Shown here one piece after another: positions 1-8,837 of a DNA stretch of 15,000 bases. Every line of letters starts with the position of its first letter. Positions within the stretch are counted from its first letter, which is position 1. The position numbers were made by a program, and so were the translations under genes. This stretch comes from Actinidia chinensis (Eukaryota > Streptophyta > Magnoliopsida > Ericales > Actinidiaceae): positions 11,668,752-11,683,751 of the forward strand of contig CM018890.1 of the NCBI GenBank assembly GCA_009663005.1, written 5' to 3'. The notes under the pieces are model-generated. The model saw only the letters and a program-made list of their open reading frames with translations, was not told where the DNA came from and did no database searches.

Positions 1-644
1 GCTGGTGTGGCCGCTGCGGCGGAGGAAGAGGAGGCGCTGAGGAACGAGAGGAAGCCGGCGTTGGCCGGCTCCTGGTCATCGAGAAACAGGTCCTCCGGAA
101 CCTTAAATGCGCCGTGCGCGCAAACAATGGCGAGTCCGACAAGGAGAGCGGAGATCAGAAGCGATCCGACGCTGGTAAGGAACACCACAACCACGGTGGA
201 CACCACCAGGACGCCTAGGGTTTCCCTGTCGGAGAACGTACGGCCGAAGAGGACGAAGGGCTGATCCGACGGCCGGAAGAGGTAGAGGAAGAGCCAGGCG
301 GCGAGAAGGCAGAGGAGGAGAAGGAGAGAGAAAGGGTGAGAGAGGAGAGAGAAGGCGAGTACGGTGGCGACGAGGGTAGTGTAGTTGACGCGGAAGTAGG
401 AGAGGTTCTTGCGGATGCGGGAGGCGGCCTCGGAGAGGGAGGTGGGCCGGGAGAGGGAGGAGCGGTCGACGAGCTCGGACCAGGGGCGGCGCTGGGCGAA
501 GCCGTGGCGGACGGAGGAGGAGAGGCGGGTGATGAAGGAGCGGAAGGCGGGGGTGGCGATCGGCAGCTGGGATTGGCTGCCGCCGCCGGCGGAGTTGGTG
601 GATGACTGGGGGCTTGAGATTGGTAGGGTCGCCGGCGAAGCCAT
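1..644 (-). CDS. PRA1: PRA1 family protein (prenylated Rab acceptor), B-clade-like, 3' end off the window
   Basis: Reading leftwards from the ATG at 642-644, one frame stays open for 214 codons to the window edge, so the stop lies just outside. Plant PRA1 proteins usually have about 180-240 residues, so nearly all of it is here. Visible parts in order: a Ser/Pro/Gly-rich N-terminus (about 1-30); a basic amphipathic stretch with RRPWSELVDRSSLSRP (about 52-67); the family signature RKNLSYFRVNY (about 78-88); a hydrophobic double segment (about 89-122); FRPSDQPFVLFGR; a second hydrophobic block (about 143-175); and an acidic EDLFLDD tail (about 184-190). Family knowledge: PRA1 proteins are four-pass proteins of ER, Golgi and endosomal membranes that bind prenylated Rab GTPases and help vesicle traffic. 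No intron is seen, as in many plant PRA1 genes. It is far GC-richer than its surroundings and looks intact. Placement in clade B rests on general resemblance only. Confidence 0.92.
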   Translation of the reverse strand, partial: MASPATLPISSPQSSTNSAGGGSQSQLPIATPAFRSFITRLSSSVRHGFAQRRPWSELVDRSSLSRPTSLSEAASRIRKNLSYFRVNYTTLVATVLAFSLLSHPFSLLLLLCLLAAWLFLYLFRPSDQPFVLFGRTFSDRETLGVLVVSTVVVVFLTSVGSLLISALLVGLAIVCAHGAFKVPEDLFLDDQEPANAGFLSFLSASSSSAAAATP

Positions 645-730
645 TGGTTGATGGGGGGTTAGATCGGAGTTAGGGACCTGCGAAGAGATGCTAACAGCCG
701 TTCGGCGGGCTGTGAGATGATTTGGATGGA

Positions 731-777
731 TTGAAATGAGGGAGGATTTAAGGGGGATTTGAAATGAGGAGGATTTA
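731..777. repeat. Two-copy 28-bp-period direct repeat in the PRA1 leader
   Basis: The 20-base block at 731-750 recurs at 759-777 with a single G missing. Both copies contain GAAATGAGG and GAGGATTTA. The second copy abuts the TATA box. It looks like a local duplication in the promoter/5' UTR; any regulatory role is unknown. Confidence 0.7.
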
Positions 778-781
778 TATA
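774..781 (-). promoter_or_regulatory. TATA box of the PRA1 gene
   Basis: On the minus strand this reads TATATAAA, about 130 bases upstream of the PRA1 start codon. That spacing suits a plant core promoter with a roughly 100-base 5' UTR. The UTR itself would be purine-rich on the plus strand (CT-rich in the transcript), which is common in plant leaders. The transcription start was not determined. Confidence 0.6.
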
Positions 782-1741
782 AGGAAGGTCCACCTTTTAA
801 GATGGTGGTGGATTTACTCGTTAGTGTTTGGATGATTTTGAAGAAGGAGATTATAAGTGGATATGATGGGATAAAGATGTAAAAAGACAAAATTACCCCC
901 ACTTCATTAATAGTTGTAATTAGTAAATATAACATTTTGTTTAACTAGACAAAAATATAATTAATTAACATTTAGATGGATTAAATAAAAAAATTCACTT
1001 TAAATAGTAATATATAATTTAAAAAATATACAATCATTTCTTGTTGGATGTAATATCAAAATGACTATTAGTAATATATTAGGAAAAATATATTACTTTC
1101 AAAAAATTGAGTCTAAAAGATTAAAGTAATCAAATTTAAAAATATTACGTGAAATTTTTAATATTAATTATGATGAAATTTTTAAATTTAATTAGAATTC
1201 AATTTTTTAATTTTTAACTTGTTTAAATGATAATTAAAAAAATATAAAAAAAGAAAATAGAAAAGTATTTGAATCAAGTCCAAACCACACCAAAATATAC
1301 AAAATTCATACCCAAAAGATCCTTGTAGTTTAGAAAATATTTCCTTTGGATTCTCATAGTTGTTAATTTAAATAATTACGATCTTGTTATTCAATTTGAT
1401 TTCAATCTAATTTTAATTTTAATAAAAATTAATTTTAATTTCATTTAACGTTGATTACTACCACAAAAAAGTAAAAATTGGCTCTATGATGAGGAGGGAT
1501 CCCAAATTCACCACAACATTCATTAAATTTTGTTCACCAATGGGTACCCGATGTATGACGAAAAACTCGAATATATAATACAAAAATTAACATCAAGTAA
1601 AAAATTAATTTAACTATAGTATATAATTATAAAATTTAGTTTTTGGTTAAATTGAGGGTTGTCTATTTTTCAAGTTTCAAACTTCATGGGAGATAGATAA
1701 TTATAATTTTTTTAAAGTAAGGTTTCCGTTGTGTATAATTG
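782..1741. other. AT-rich intergenic DNA, no gene seen
   Basis: This stretch is strongly A+T-rich, with many poly-A/T runs and short direct echoes such as GATGAAATTTTTAA near 1140-1180. It holds no long open frame, no recognisable RNA gene and no convincing terminal repeats. It is the upstream intergenic region of the PRA1 gene, so distal promoter elements may lie here, but none can be named from sequence alone. Confidence 0.7.
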
Positions 1742-1761
1742 ATAACCTCAGGGGAGGTTAT
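1742..1761. repeat. Perfect 8-bp inverted repeat (hairpin)
   Basis: ATAACCTC at 1742-1749 is followed after a 4-base loop (AGGG) by its exact reverse complement GAGGTTAT at 1754-1761. It sits in AT-rich DNA just before the GC-richer island. It is not followed by a T-run that would suggest a terminator, and no transposon end was found with it. Confidence 0.6.
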
Positions 1762-1789
1762 GTAATTACCAAATAAAATCGAATCCCTT

Positions 1790-2185
1790 GGTCGTCACCA
1801 AATTTTTTGGGTGTAAGCCTGGAGAGAGAGAGACCTTTGGCGAGGATCTTTCAATCAATACCACCAAAACCGAATCCTCCCATGGTTCTTCTTCCCCCCC
1901 AGCACGATGCACAACGTTATTTCCACATCAATCACCACCACGCACGCGCTCGCCGCGTTGCCACGGACGGGGACCCCCTCCCTGTCCGTCGTATGGCCCG
2001 GCTATGGACCGTCTGGGAAGGCAAGTGAAAGAAAGAATCAGGAGAAAAAGGGTGTGCCAAACCATGGAGAAGATAAGAACCTGGAGAACAAATCTGAGAC
2101 TCCCAATCCGAGAGCAAATCCCGGATTCCAAAACAGGGGTAGGGGTGTTGGTTCCCACTGCGTGGCTGTACCGTTTTGGTAGGTG
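1790..2185. other. GC-richer island of unknown nature
   Basis: Base composition rises sharply compared with both flanks. The segment holds a GA-dinucleotide run (about 1821-1833), C-rich patches and open frames on both strands: one of 132 codons from 1788 on plus, and one of 76 codons at 1928-2158 on minus. None of the translations shows a domain I recognise, and the overlapping frames on both strands suggest compositional openness rather than selection. It could be a first exon or 5' leader of an unseen gene, a gene fragment, or a MITE-like relic. No splice pattern or homology decides between these. Confidence 0.35.
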
Positions 2186-2450
2186 AATGTTTTTTTTTCC
2201 TGAGATTGTTTTCGAGAATGAAAACTTTATTGTTTTTATATATTAATTACTTTTCTAGGGAAAATGATTTTGAGAATTTTATGATATTTTTAAAATATTA
2301 TAATTTTTTTGGAAAAAAATCTAAAATACAATTTTCAAAACCATCAACAACTCATTATTATCCCTTTTTTTTCCCCCATTCTTTCTCCACCCCCCCCATC
2401 AATTTGATCAGACGTTCATAGTTATATTATTGAATAAGCTTGATTGGATG
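2186..2450. other. AT-rich flank left of the retrotransposon
   Basis: Low-complexity AT-rich DNA with T-runs and a C-run near 2391-2398. Open frames here are low-complexity Phe/Asn/Lys strings and are not credible genes. It is the left insertion flank of the Tat element. Confidence 0.6.
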
Positions 2451-2455
2451 CTAAG
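2451..2455. repeat. Target site duplication, left copy (CTAAG)
   Basis: CTAAG directly precedes the left LTR. It matches the five bases after the right LTR (CTAAA, 14473-14477) at four of five positions, as expected for an old 5-bp target duplication. It depends on placing the LTR edge at 2456. Confidence 0.55.
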
Positions 2456-3056
2456 TGTTGTTGTAAAAATTTAGGACGAGCAACTAACAGTCAGAATTGC
2501 TAGTGATTTCGGTACCTGAACTCGGCAATAACTTGGGCGATCTGCGACAAGGGAACAAATGTAATCGACCGGGACAAGGCCGCTCAAAATCCCTCCGGCA
2601 TAAAGATCAGACCAAGCCAAGTATAAGCTAGGCAAAACGCCAGAGCTTTCAGAAAATAACTGCATGGGTTATGTGTATGCAAAATCGTACCTTTTTTTAG
2701 TCGAGGGAGTGGCCTTTTTATAGAATTAAAATGGAGAATCGTGTGAGGATATCATACTGAGATCCTTGGATAGATAAGTATGGGAAGAGATACCGTGGAT
2801 ATCGGAGATAAAATAGGAAGATGTCATTTGAAAAGCATATCGCGATTATAGGCGACGTGGTGGAGACGGTCTCATAGAACTAGATTCCTCGTGAAGATGG
2901 AGTCCTTTTGTAGGCGAAGGGATTAACTTCACCCTTAGGCAAGATGGACAACGGCGATCTCATAGAATGGCGACATGGACATTTGTGAAGGTAGTATGAT
3001 CTCCAAGGCAATGTGCCCGTCAGTTTGTTGGTGGGTATGGAATTTACGTCATATCA
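2456..3056 (-). repeat. 3' LTR of the Tat element (left copy)
   Basis: About 601 bp, starting TG and ending CA (ATATCA). It aligns along its whole length with the right copy at 13862-14472. Shared landmarks include AACAGTCAGAATTG, GGGAACAAATGTAATC, the TATA box and AAGGCAATGTGCCCGTC near the end. It lacks about 10 bp present in the right copy after 2787. The left edge is ambiguous between 2456 and 2459 because of a TTGTTG run; 2456 gives a matching target duplication. Confidence 0.93.
2715..2722 (-). promoter_or_regulatory. TATA box of the 3' LTR
   Basis: Minus strand TATAAAAA at the position equivalent to 14120-14127 in the right LTR. If still active it would fire leftwards, out of the element and towards the PRA1 gene, in the same orientation as PRA1. 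Confidence 0.6.
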
Positions 3057-3070
3057 GTAGCCCCCTACTC
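3057..3070 (-). other. Polypurine tract next to the 3' LTR
   Basis: On the minus strand this reads GAGTAGGGGGCTAC directly before the LTR (which begins TGATATG). A G5 run three to four bases inside the LTR edge is a usual plus-strand primer layout in plant Tat elements. Confidence 0.75.
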
Positions 3071-3285
3071 GAGGTGCCAAGGTGGAACACTTGGGATCTC
3101 TGAGTAGTGAATCAAGTATCTCGGTTCTGATGATGACACGCCTCCAAAGGCGGGCACACAGGGGAGGGTGCATTAATGACAGATTAACTTTTTTTTTTAT
3201 GGGAAAGGCGGTTTTGATCTCGATACACGAAACGTCACGTGATTTGGGCCGTTGATCCGAACTAATCCCAGCCCTTGGCGTTCCT

Positions 3286-3293
3286 TATAAATA
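3286..3293 (+). promoter_or_regulatory. TATA box of the antisense extra gene
   Basis: TATAAATA on the plus strand, followed by a C/T-rich leader and, about 145 bases on, the ATG at 3436. It lies inside the element but outside the LTR, so the extra gene appears to have a promoter of its own, opposite in direction to the LTR promoter. Confidence 0.65.
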
Positions 3294-3435
3294 GAGGGTC
3301 TCCCTACTCATTTGTACTCTTTTTACTTTCGTTGTTGAACTGTTGTCCTTGCTTCGACGCTCATCTCGCCCGCTCGTTCTCAAATCAATAAGTACCAATA
3401 TCTCATTCCGTTTTCTATTTATCTTTCTATAGTGT

Positions 3436-5059
3436 ATGTCCAGTAGAACCGACTTAGGAGACTTAGATAATTCTTTACCATCATGGGTGTCCAAACATCT
3501 CAGAAAGAGATCATACATGACAGACGAGGTTAACAAACTCCCTTCTTCCCCCCTCCCTGAGGACTCTCCTCCTCGGGCTGAAACTTCTGATAATGGGGAA
3601 GACTCCGAGGTTGCCACTCGTACTTCTCTCGAAAAGGAGTTCAATGTTATGACTCAAGACGACTTAGATCGCCTGAGAGAAACATATTCCTTTCCGGCCA
3701 TATTGTTTACTCGCCCGGGCAAGGTAACTTTTTACGAAGTTGCTTTTTCCGTAGGCTTGAGGCTTCCAATTCACCCCATCATCAGGAGAATCTTAAATTT
3801 CTACAACATTTGCCCCACCTAACTTTCTCCCAATGCATGGCAAAGTGTCGTTTGCGTGCTAGTGATATGGCGATTTTACAAGCACGCCCTATCCCTCAAC
3901 AAATTTAGATGTTTATATAGCCTATTCAATAGTCCAAAGCCAGACTCGGGGTGACTCTACTTTAAGGTGAGGTCGGGTAAGAATCTGATCAAGGGGTCCC
4001 CCAGCAATGTCAAGGGGTGAAAAAGGAGATTCTTTTTCATCTCGGGGGACGACTGAGAGTTCTTCTCGAATCTAACTCAGGGTGAAGGAGTCCCACGGGT
4101 TCCAAGAACATAGGGCACCCAAGTCAGTCAAGTTTCCACATTTTGTCATTTTACTTAAAGTACGATACCTCGCCCCAAACTAACAATATTCTTCATTATC
4201 CAAGCAAATGCTACAACAAGTTGCCCATCTTGACCGACATCGAAGATCGGAGGATGAGGAAGGTTTTCAAAAAAAATAGGGCCGGGAGGATACTTCAACG
4301 TTTCAGTAGTTCTCAACTCAAAAACCTTTCAGAAGTACTTCGCCCTCGATCTCGAAGGGATGTCGTTTGGCGGCGAGGACAATGCCGAGGGCAAGTCCGG
4401 GGATGGTGCACGCTTTTGGGTGACAAGGTAGTCCTCGCCATTCCCCGAATAACCACCCGAAGTGAGACCACTCCGAGACAAAGCTCTAGAATACATAGGA
4501 ACTATTAAGAGGAGTGAGAGAATTCTATCTCGCCTCCCCAATCAAGTTTTGTTGTCAATATTAGGGGCAAAAGTCTGACCTTCCTTCCTTTGTTGGGATC
4601 CAGGCAGCTCAAGATCAAGTTCGAGCTCCAACTCGGGAGCTATGTTAGAATCATGGCTTCCTTTCGAGCTCAGATCAGATGGTACATTCTTTATTCTTTT
4701 TCAAGTATTTTATCTCTTTTCTGTATTGATGTCGGTATTTGTTTTGTAGGGATGTCAAGAAGAATTAGCTTGAAGAAGCTCGCCCAACTAAAGAAGAATG
4801 AAGCCCTTGCCAAGGGGAAGGCCATCGAGGAGTACAAATCCTCAGATGATTTCCATGAGGCCGTGGAGTCCACAACTTTCAAATACTTTGGTAGGGCTTT
4901 GACTTTTGCAAGAGGCAACTGGCTCACCATCATCCCAACCTCGGCATAAACCTAGATGGCATGGGCCTCGATCACGACCTGCTTAAGTAGAAGGAGGAGG
5001 AGGACGAGGAGAAGGGGGAAGATAAAGAGAAGGGCGATACCAACCGCTTCTTTCCTTGA
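3436..5059 (+). pseudogene. Additional antisense gene of the Tat element (gypsy-type 'transposase-like' protein), broken
   Basis: It runs opposite to gag-pol, between integrase and the 3' LTR. The first 128 codons are open (3436-3822); the same frame then carries stops at 3820 (TAA), 3952, 4018 and 4054 (TGA) and 4111 (TAG), yet protein similarity continues through them. Conserved-looking stretches: LRETYSFPAILFTRPG, FSVGLRLPIHPIIRRIL and, after the first stop, SPNAWQSV, resembling the 'putative gypsy-type transposon' domain (Pfam Transposase_28, from memory). At least one frameshift follows near 4105. A second block (about 4220-4380) holds DIEDRRMRKVF and LRPRSRRDVVWRRGQC. A Ser-rich segment leads to a candidate intron (4682-4749), then SRRISLKKLAQLKK and a last frameshifted, Glu/Lys-rich acidic tail ending at 5059. 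Molecular function is unknown even in intact relatives. It is a known class of accessory gene in Tat elements, not a typical transposase. Confidence 0.75.
4682..4749 (+). other. Candidate GT-AG intron in the antisense extra gene
   Basis: The 68 bases begin GTACATTC and end in a T-rich tract plus TTTTGTAG. The segment is T-rich against more balanced flanks. Removing it joins the upstream frame (Ser-rich, then SWLPFELRSD) in phase 1 with the downstream frame (MSRRISLKKL), so composition, splice dinucleotides and reading frame agree. The intron is short but within the plant range. No transcript evidence is available. Confidence 0.55.
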
Positions 5060-5876
5060 GTACTTGTACATTTGTAAACTTCTCCCTTTTTTCCTTGTAA
5101 TGGCGATGTGTAATCTTCAAAAATTTTAATGGATGAAAAGTATTTCTTCTTCCATATTTCCTATCAGTTCTTTACTTTATAGCATATCTTTTGCTCGAAT
5201 TGGCAATGTTAAAAAGTTGGCAAATAAAAAGGTGATGTGGCAAGATCAAATCAAACAAACTTTACTTGAACTGGTGAAATAAATCTGGAGAACTTAAAAG
5301 CAAAGGCGAGATTAACTCGGCTAAGTAAAACAGCCTTTAATAATCAATTCAAATCATGGCTATCATAAGTTTAGCAGACCGTTGAAATGAAATTGGTGCA
5401 TCACTTAATTCTTTGGCGAATAAAAATGTGTGGTGAGGTTGAGCGATAAAAGGATAACATTGGCAACTTCCATTTAGGCGATCAAACTTAATTTGGTGAC
5501 CTTGATCACATATAGGCAGGCTCATATGTTAAAACTCATTGTGGCAAAATGTATAACCAAGCGATGTTCTTTCTGGCGATCAAGCTGCCTTGTCATTTTT
5601 CAATTTATCAATGAAAGTGCGATCTTAACATTGGCGATAATAAAATTTGTTATAAGAAATTGGCGGATTAAAATCAAATTGGAGGCATAACTTAATGGCG
5701 AATAGTGACGATAAAATCAAATCGAAGAAACTTTATCATTCTATCACATATAGATTGGTGATCATAACAAAGCATACACATGAATATTTTGGCGAATTCA
5801 AAACTATGGCGATCTCTAGGCGACTAAATCCACATGGAGTTTGGCGATCTTCTTCTTATGCCAACCATTAGGATTA
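5060..5876. other. Non-coding spacer with repeated GGCGA motifs
   Basis: It lies between the 3' ends of the convergent extra gene and pol. It begins with a 3'-UTR-like part, including an AATAAA at 5223-5228 that could serve the extra gene. From about 5250 it is AT-rich and punctuated by GGCGA(A/T) words, for example near 5413, 5478, 5574, 5633, 5696, 5792, 5807, 5819 and 5842. Longer blocks recur in degenerate form: GATCAAATCAAACAAACTTTA near 5250 resembles the text near 5710 around an AAACTTTA. It looks like a decayed tandem repeat array. No protein is supported. Confidence 0.5.
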
Positions 5877-7002
5877 CTAGTAATATTTTTTCAAGTGTTT
5901 AGCATTCCAAGGGTGAGACAGTGCATTTCCACTTATGTCTTCTAGCCAATATGTTCCCGGCCTAGACACTTTAACGACTTTGTAGGGACCTTCCCAAGTA
6001 GGACCGAGTTTCCCGACATTCAACTCTTTTATAGATAGAGTGACTTTCCTCAAGACTAGGTCGCTAGGCAAAAAAGATATGTGTTTAACTTTCTTGTTGT
6101 AGTACTTGGCGACCTGGTGCTAATAGTCTGCTTGGCGTACTCAGCTCGCTCCCTCTTTTCGTCAAGGGGATCAAGATTAAGCCTTAGCTTGGTTTCATTA
6201 TTCTCCTTGTCGAAATTTGAGGACCTGACGCTCGACATTCCTATCTCCACTGGTATAACTGAATCAGTTATACCATATTATGCTCCGTAGATCTTCTGCT
6301 CGTTGTATGGTATGCCCAGAGTATGCTTCGTAGATCTTCTACCCATTCACTTTTGGATTTCTCTAATCTCCCTTTTATATTCCTTAGGATTGTTCTGTTG
6401 GTGACCTCCGCTTGAAGATGGTCAAACGAGGAGAAATGGTGGGAAATAGCGAGGTTTGAGTAGAATAGCTTGAATCCATCGTTGTCTAATTGCCTTGCGT
6501 TGTCTGAAATAATAAACTTGGAAATTCCAAATCAATAGACGATATTCTTCCATATGAAATTTATGGTGTTCTTTTCAGTGGTTTTGGCAAGCGGCTCTAC
6601 TTCTATCCACTATGTGAAATAATCTATGGCGACGATCAAGAACTTCCTTTGTAATGGGCTTGAGGCAGAGGTCCGAGTATATCGATACCTCACTGAGCAA
6701 ATGGGCATGGGCTAGTCATTGGCACCATCTCGGTATGAGGGAGGCGACTTACTGGAGCAAACCTCTGGCACTTTTCATATTTTCTAGTGTATGATGCCAC
6801 ATCTCGTTCCATTTGAGACCAGAAAATACCATTGGCGAATAGTTTTCCTGACCATTGATCTCGCCCCTGAATGGTTTCCATAAATGCCTTCATGAATCTC
6901 TCTGAGTACATATTCTACTTCTTCAGGTCGGAGGCATCTTAGGAGTGGTTCTAAAAAAGATTTCTTGTATAGAGTTACACGAAGGAGACAAAACCTAGTA
7001 GA
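5877..7002 (-). pseudogene. pol (INT): Integrase region of pol, broken
   Basis: Three recognisable parts lie in different frames. (a) About 6690-7002: the N-terminal zinc region. REIHEG with a following His keeps the HH half, and KCQRFAP keeps only one Cys of the CC half (the other reads Tyr). (b) About 6400-6690: catalytic core. FLIVAIDYFT holds the first catalytic Asp (codon 6622-6624) and is soon followed by a TAG stop at 6610-6612; the segment with the second Asp is out of frame, and QAEVTNRT near 6400 holds the Glu. (c) 5877-6250: C-terminal part with VIPVEIGMSS, then a frameshift near 6100, then LVLRKV and KLGPTWEGPYKVV (GPY/F module), ending PWNAKHLKKYY and a TAG stop at 5877. No chromodomain follows, which argues against a chromovirus. 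Integrase inserts the cDNA into the host genome; this one cannot be made. Confidence 0.9.
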
Positions 7003-7007
7003 TCAGT
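7003..7007. repeat. Target site duplication of the nested unit, left copy (TCAGT)
   Basis: TCAGT directly before the TG at 7008. The identical five bases follow the CA at 9440. The match is perfect. Confidence 0.85.
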
Positions 7008-7660
7008 TGTCACGACCCAACCCATTATTACACGTGGGTCCACCTTTATTACAGGTGCTATCATGCCCGACCAGTGAGTCCCACTCACTAAGGCCTACAA
7101 CTCAACTCAGTTTAGGGATTTTCTTTTTATTCAAGATATTATTACTTGAATACAAACAAAAATATGCGTAAACATATTTAAAATAAATTAGAGTGAAGTT
7201 ATTTTACCAATATAAAAGTATTCTTAATTCATATTAACAAATACAGATTCTGGCCACTATCCGGTGAACGGTTATCAAAAACCATAACAAGTTCAAAAAG
7301 AAAAACTAACGTTCATATACTTGTACATAACATAGGATAACAAAAACGATTACAAAAACGACTAAGATCATATGCCTTCAGGTCTCGCATTACCGTGTTC
7401 TTAGTACTTGAAATGTTACGTACGATACGTCGTAAGGAAGGCTAGTGTGAGCAAATTATATAATACAAATAGGTGCCCATGAAATTATAAAATATCAATT
7501 TATTTTAACATAAAATAACTTTAATTTGTCAATCATTTTTCATTTCAGTTGTTGGCTCATCTAGGCCTATTTACCTTGATTTCATATTAAGAATTCAAAA
7601 TTATATGGATTGACATTTGCGACACATCACCCGCTCAATGAACACCAGTAATTAGGGAGC

Positions 7661-7734
7661 GACCCTAATATAAGTATGGTATGATATCACTTATGATGAC
7701 CCTAATATAAGTATGGTATGATATCACTTATGAT
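7661..7734. repeat. Perfect tandem duplication, 2 x 37 bp
   Basis: The 37 bases at 7661-7697 (beginning GACCCTAATATAAG, ending CACTTATGAT) are repeated without a mismatch at 7698-7734. The lack of any difference points to a recent slippage event within the nested LTR. Confidence 0.95.
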
Positions 7735-8837
7735 CATCTAGCTATGATCTCACCCTTATTACATCACTTCTCGCTATATTGTTTTCCCCTAGCGGCGGGG
7801 TATCGTTCGAACTGTGTCGTCTAAATCGTACTTTTAGAAATAATCATTTCATGGCATAATCAAAACATAATATAGCATGCATTTATCCATAAAATACCAT
7901 CATATTTTAATAATTCAAACAACACATGCTTTCATCATAAAATTCATTTTGACGTAAGTAAAATATAACAAGACTCACTGAAAGTATGCTCAGATCTTTC
8001 TATACACCATAAGCTATCGTTCTGAGCTAATGTTCCTTGAATTTGGGTCCTACATTTAATATTCGACTCGTTAGATTAATAGTCTCGTGGCTATAATTTT
8101 TCTCAAGTTTTAGATAATATTTTAAAATTAATATTTTGGATTAATTTCTGTAGAATTTCCTGCAGTCAGTTGGTTTATTATTTTTATAACATTACTCAGA
8201 ACTAATTTGACTTTAAAAATTTTAGATAATACACTAGATACATATATGCATCTATATTAGAAATATTATAAAATTTTAAATTACATAACTAGTTTAACAT
8301 GCAGCAAACATTCGTAGTTTCTGTCTACAAATTTCCAGTATCAGCCGGTTTATAATATTTTGGGGCATTACCACATTTTCTAAATGTTCATGAAAATTAA
8401 ATATTACATTACTAGACATTGAATGTCTGACTATAATTATTTCAGATTTTATGACAATTTAACTATTTGTTTATAAAATTTGTTAAATTTCCCTGTTCAA
8501 CTATGTTTTTTTTTTTCCTGTTTCGGAATCATTTTGAAAGTCAATTTTGTATCAATTAGATTCTGAATTTGAAGTTTTAGATAATTTTAACAGTTTTCCA
8601 ACTCAACTTAAATCAAGTAATTTGGACATTATATGAAAAAGTTATGATAAAAATACGATTCTAGTCCAGTGATAAAATAGGATCTCCGATATATTCGAAT
8701 TTTAATTCTTAAAAATACGTATAAATGCGATATTTTTGAGGTATTTGGAGGGTTAAATATGATAAATAGCATATTTAATTATAAAAAAACTAAAGAAATA
8801 GAAAAGAATTTAAATTTTACTACAATAGGATATCGAA

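Noticed and set aside
336..651. Plus-strand Glu/Gly-rich frames over the left end
   Set aside because: They are shadows of the minus-strand PRA1 gene, whose protein shows the family signature.
880..1770. Possible MITE between the ATTACCCCC near 893 and the GGGGAGGTTATGTAATTACC near 1751
   Set aside because: The two ends share only a loose ATTAC/CCCC likeness. No clear terminal inverted repeat or target duplication could be found.
1928..2158. Minus-strand 76-codon frame with a hydrophobic centre
   Set aside because: No recognisable domain, and overlapping open frames exist on the other strand. Composition explains the openness.
3285..3644. Minus-strand 119-codon frame just inside the 3' LTR
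   Set aside because: It is antisense to the start of the accessory gene, which shows the better protein signature and has a promoter, and it has no recognisable domain.
7621..7760. Possible CRISPR-like or satellite array
   Set aside because: There are only two adjacent units without spacers, in plant DNA. It is a simple tandem duplication.
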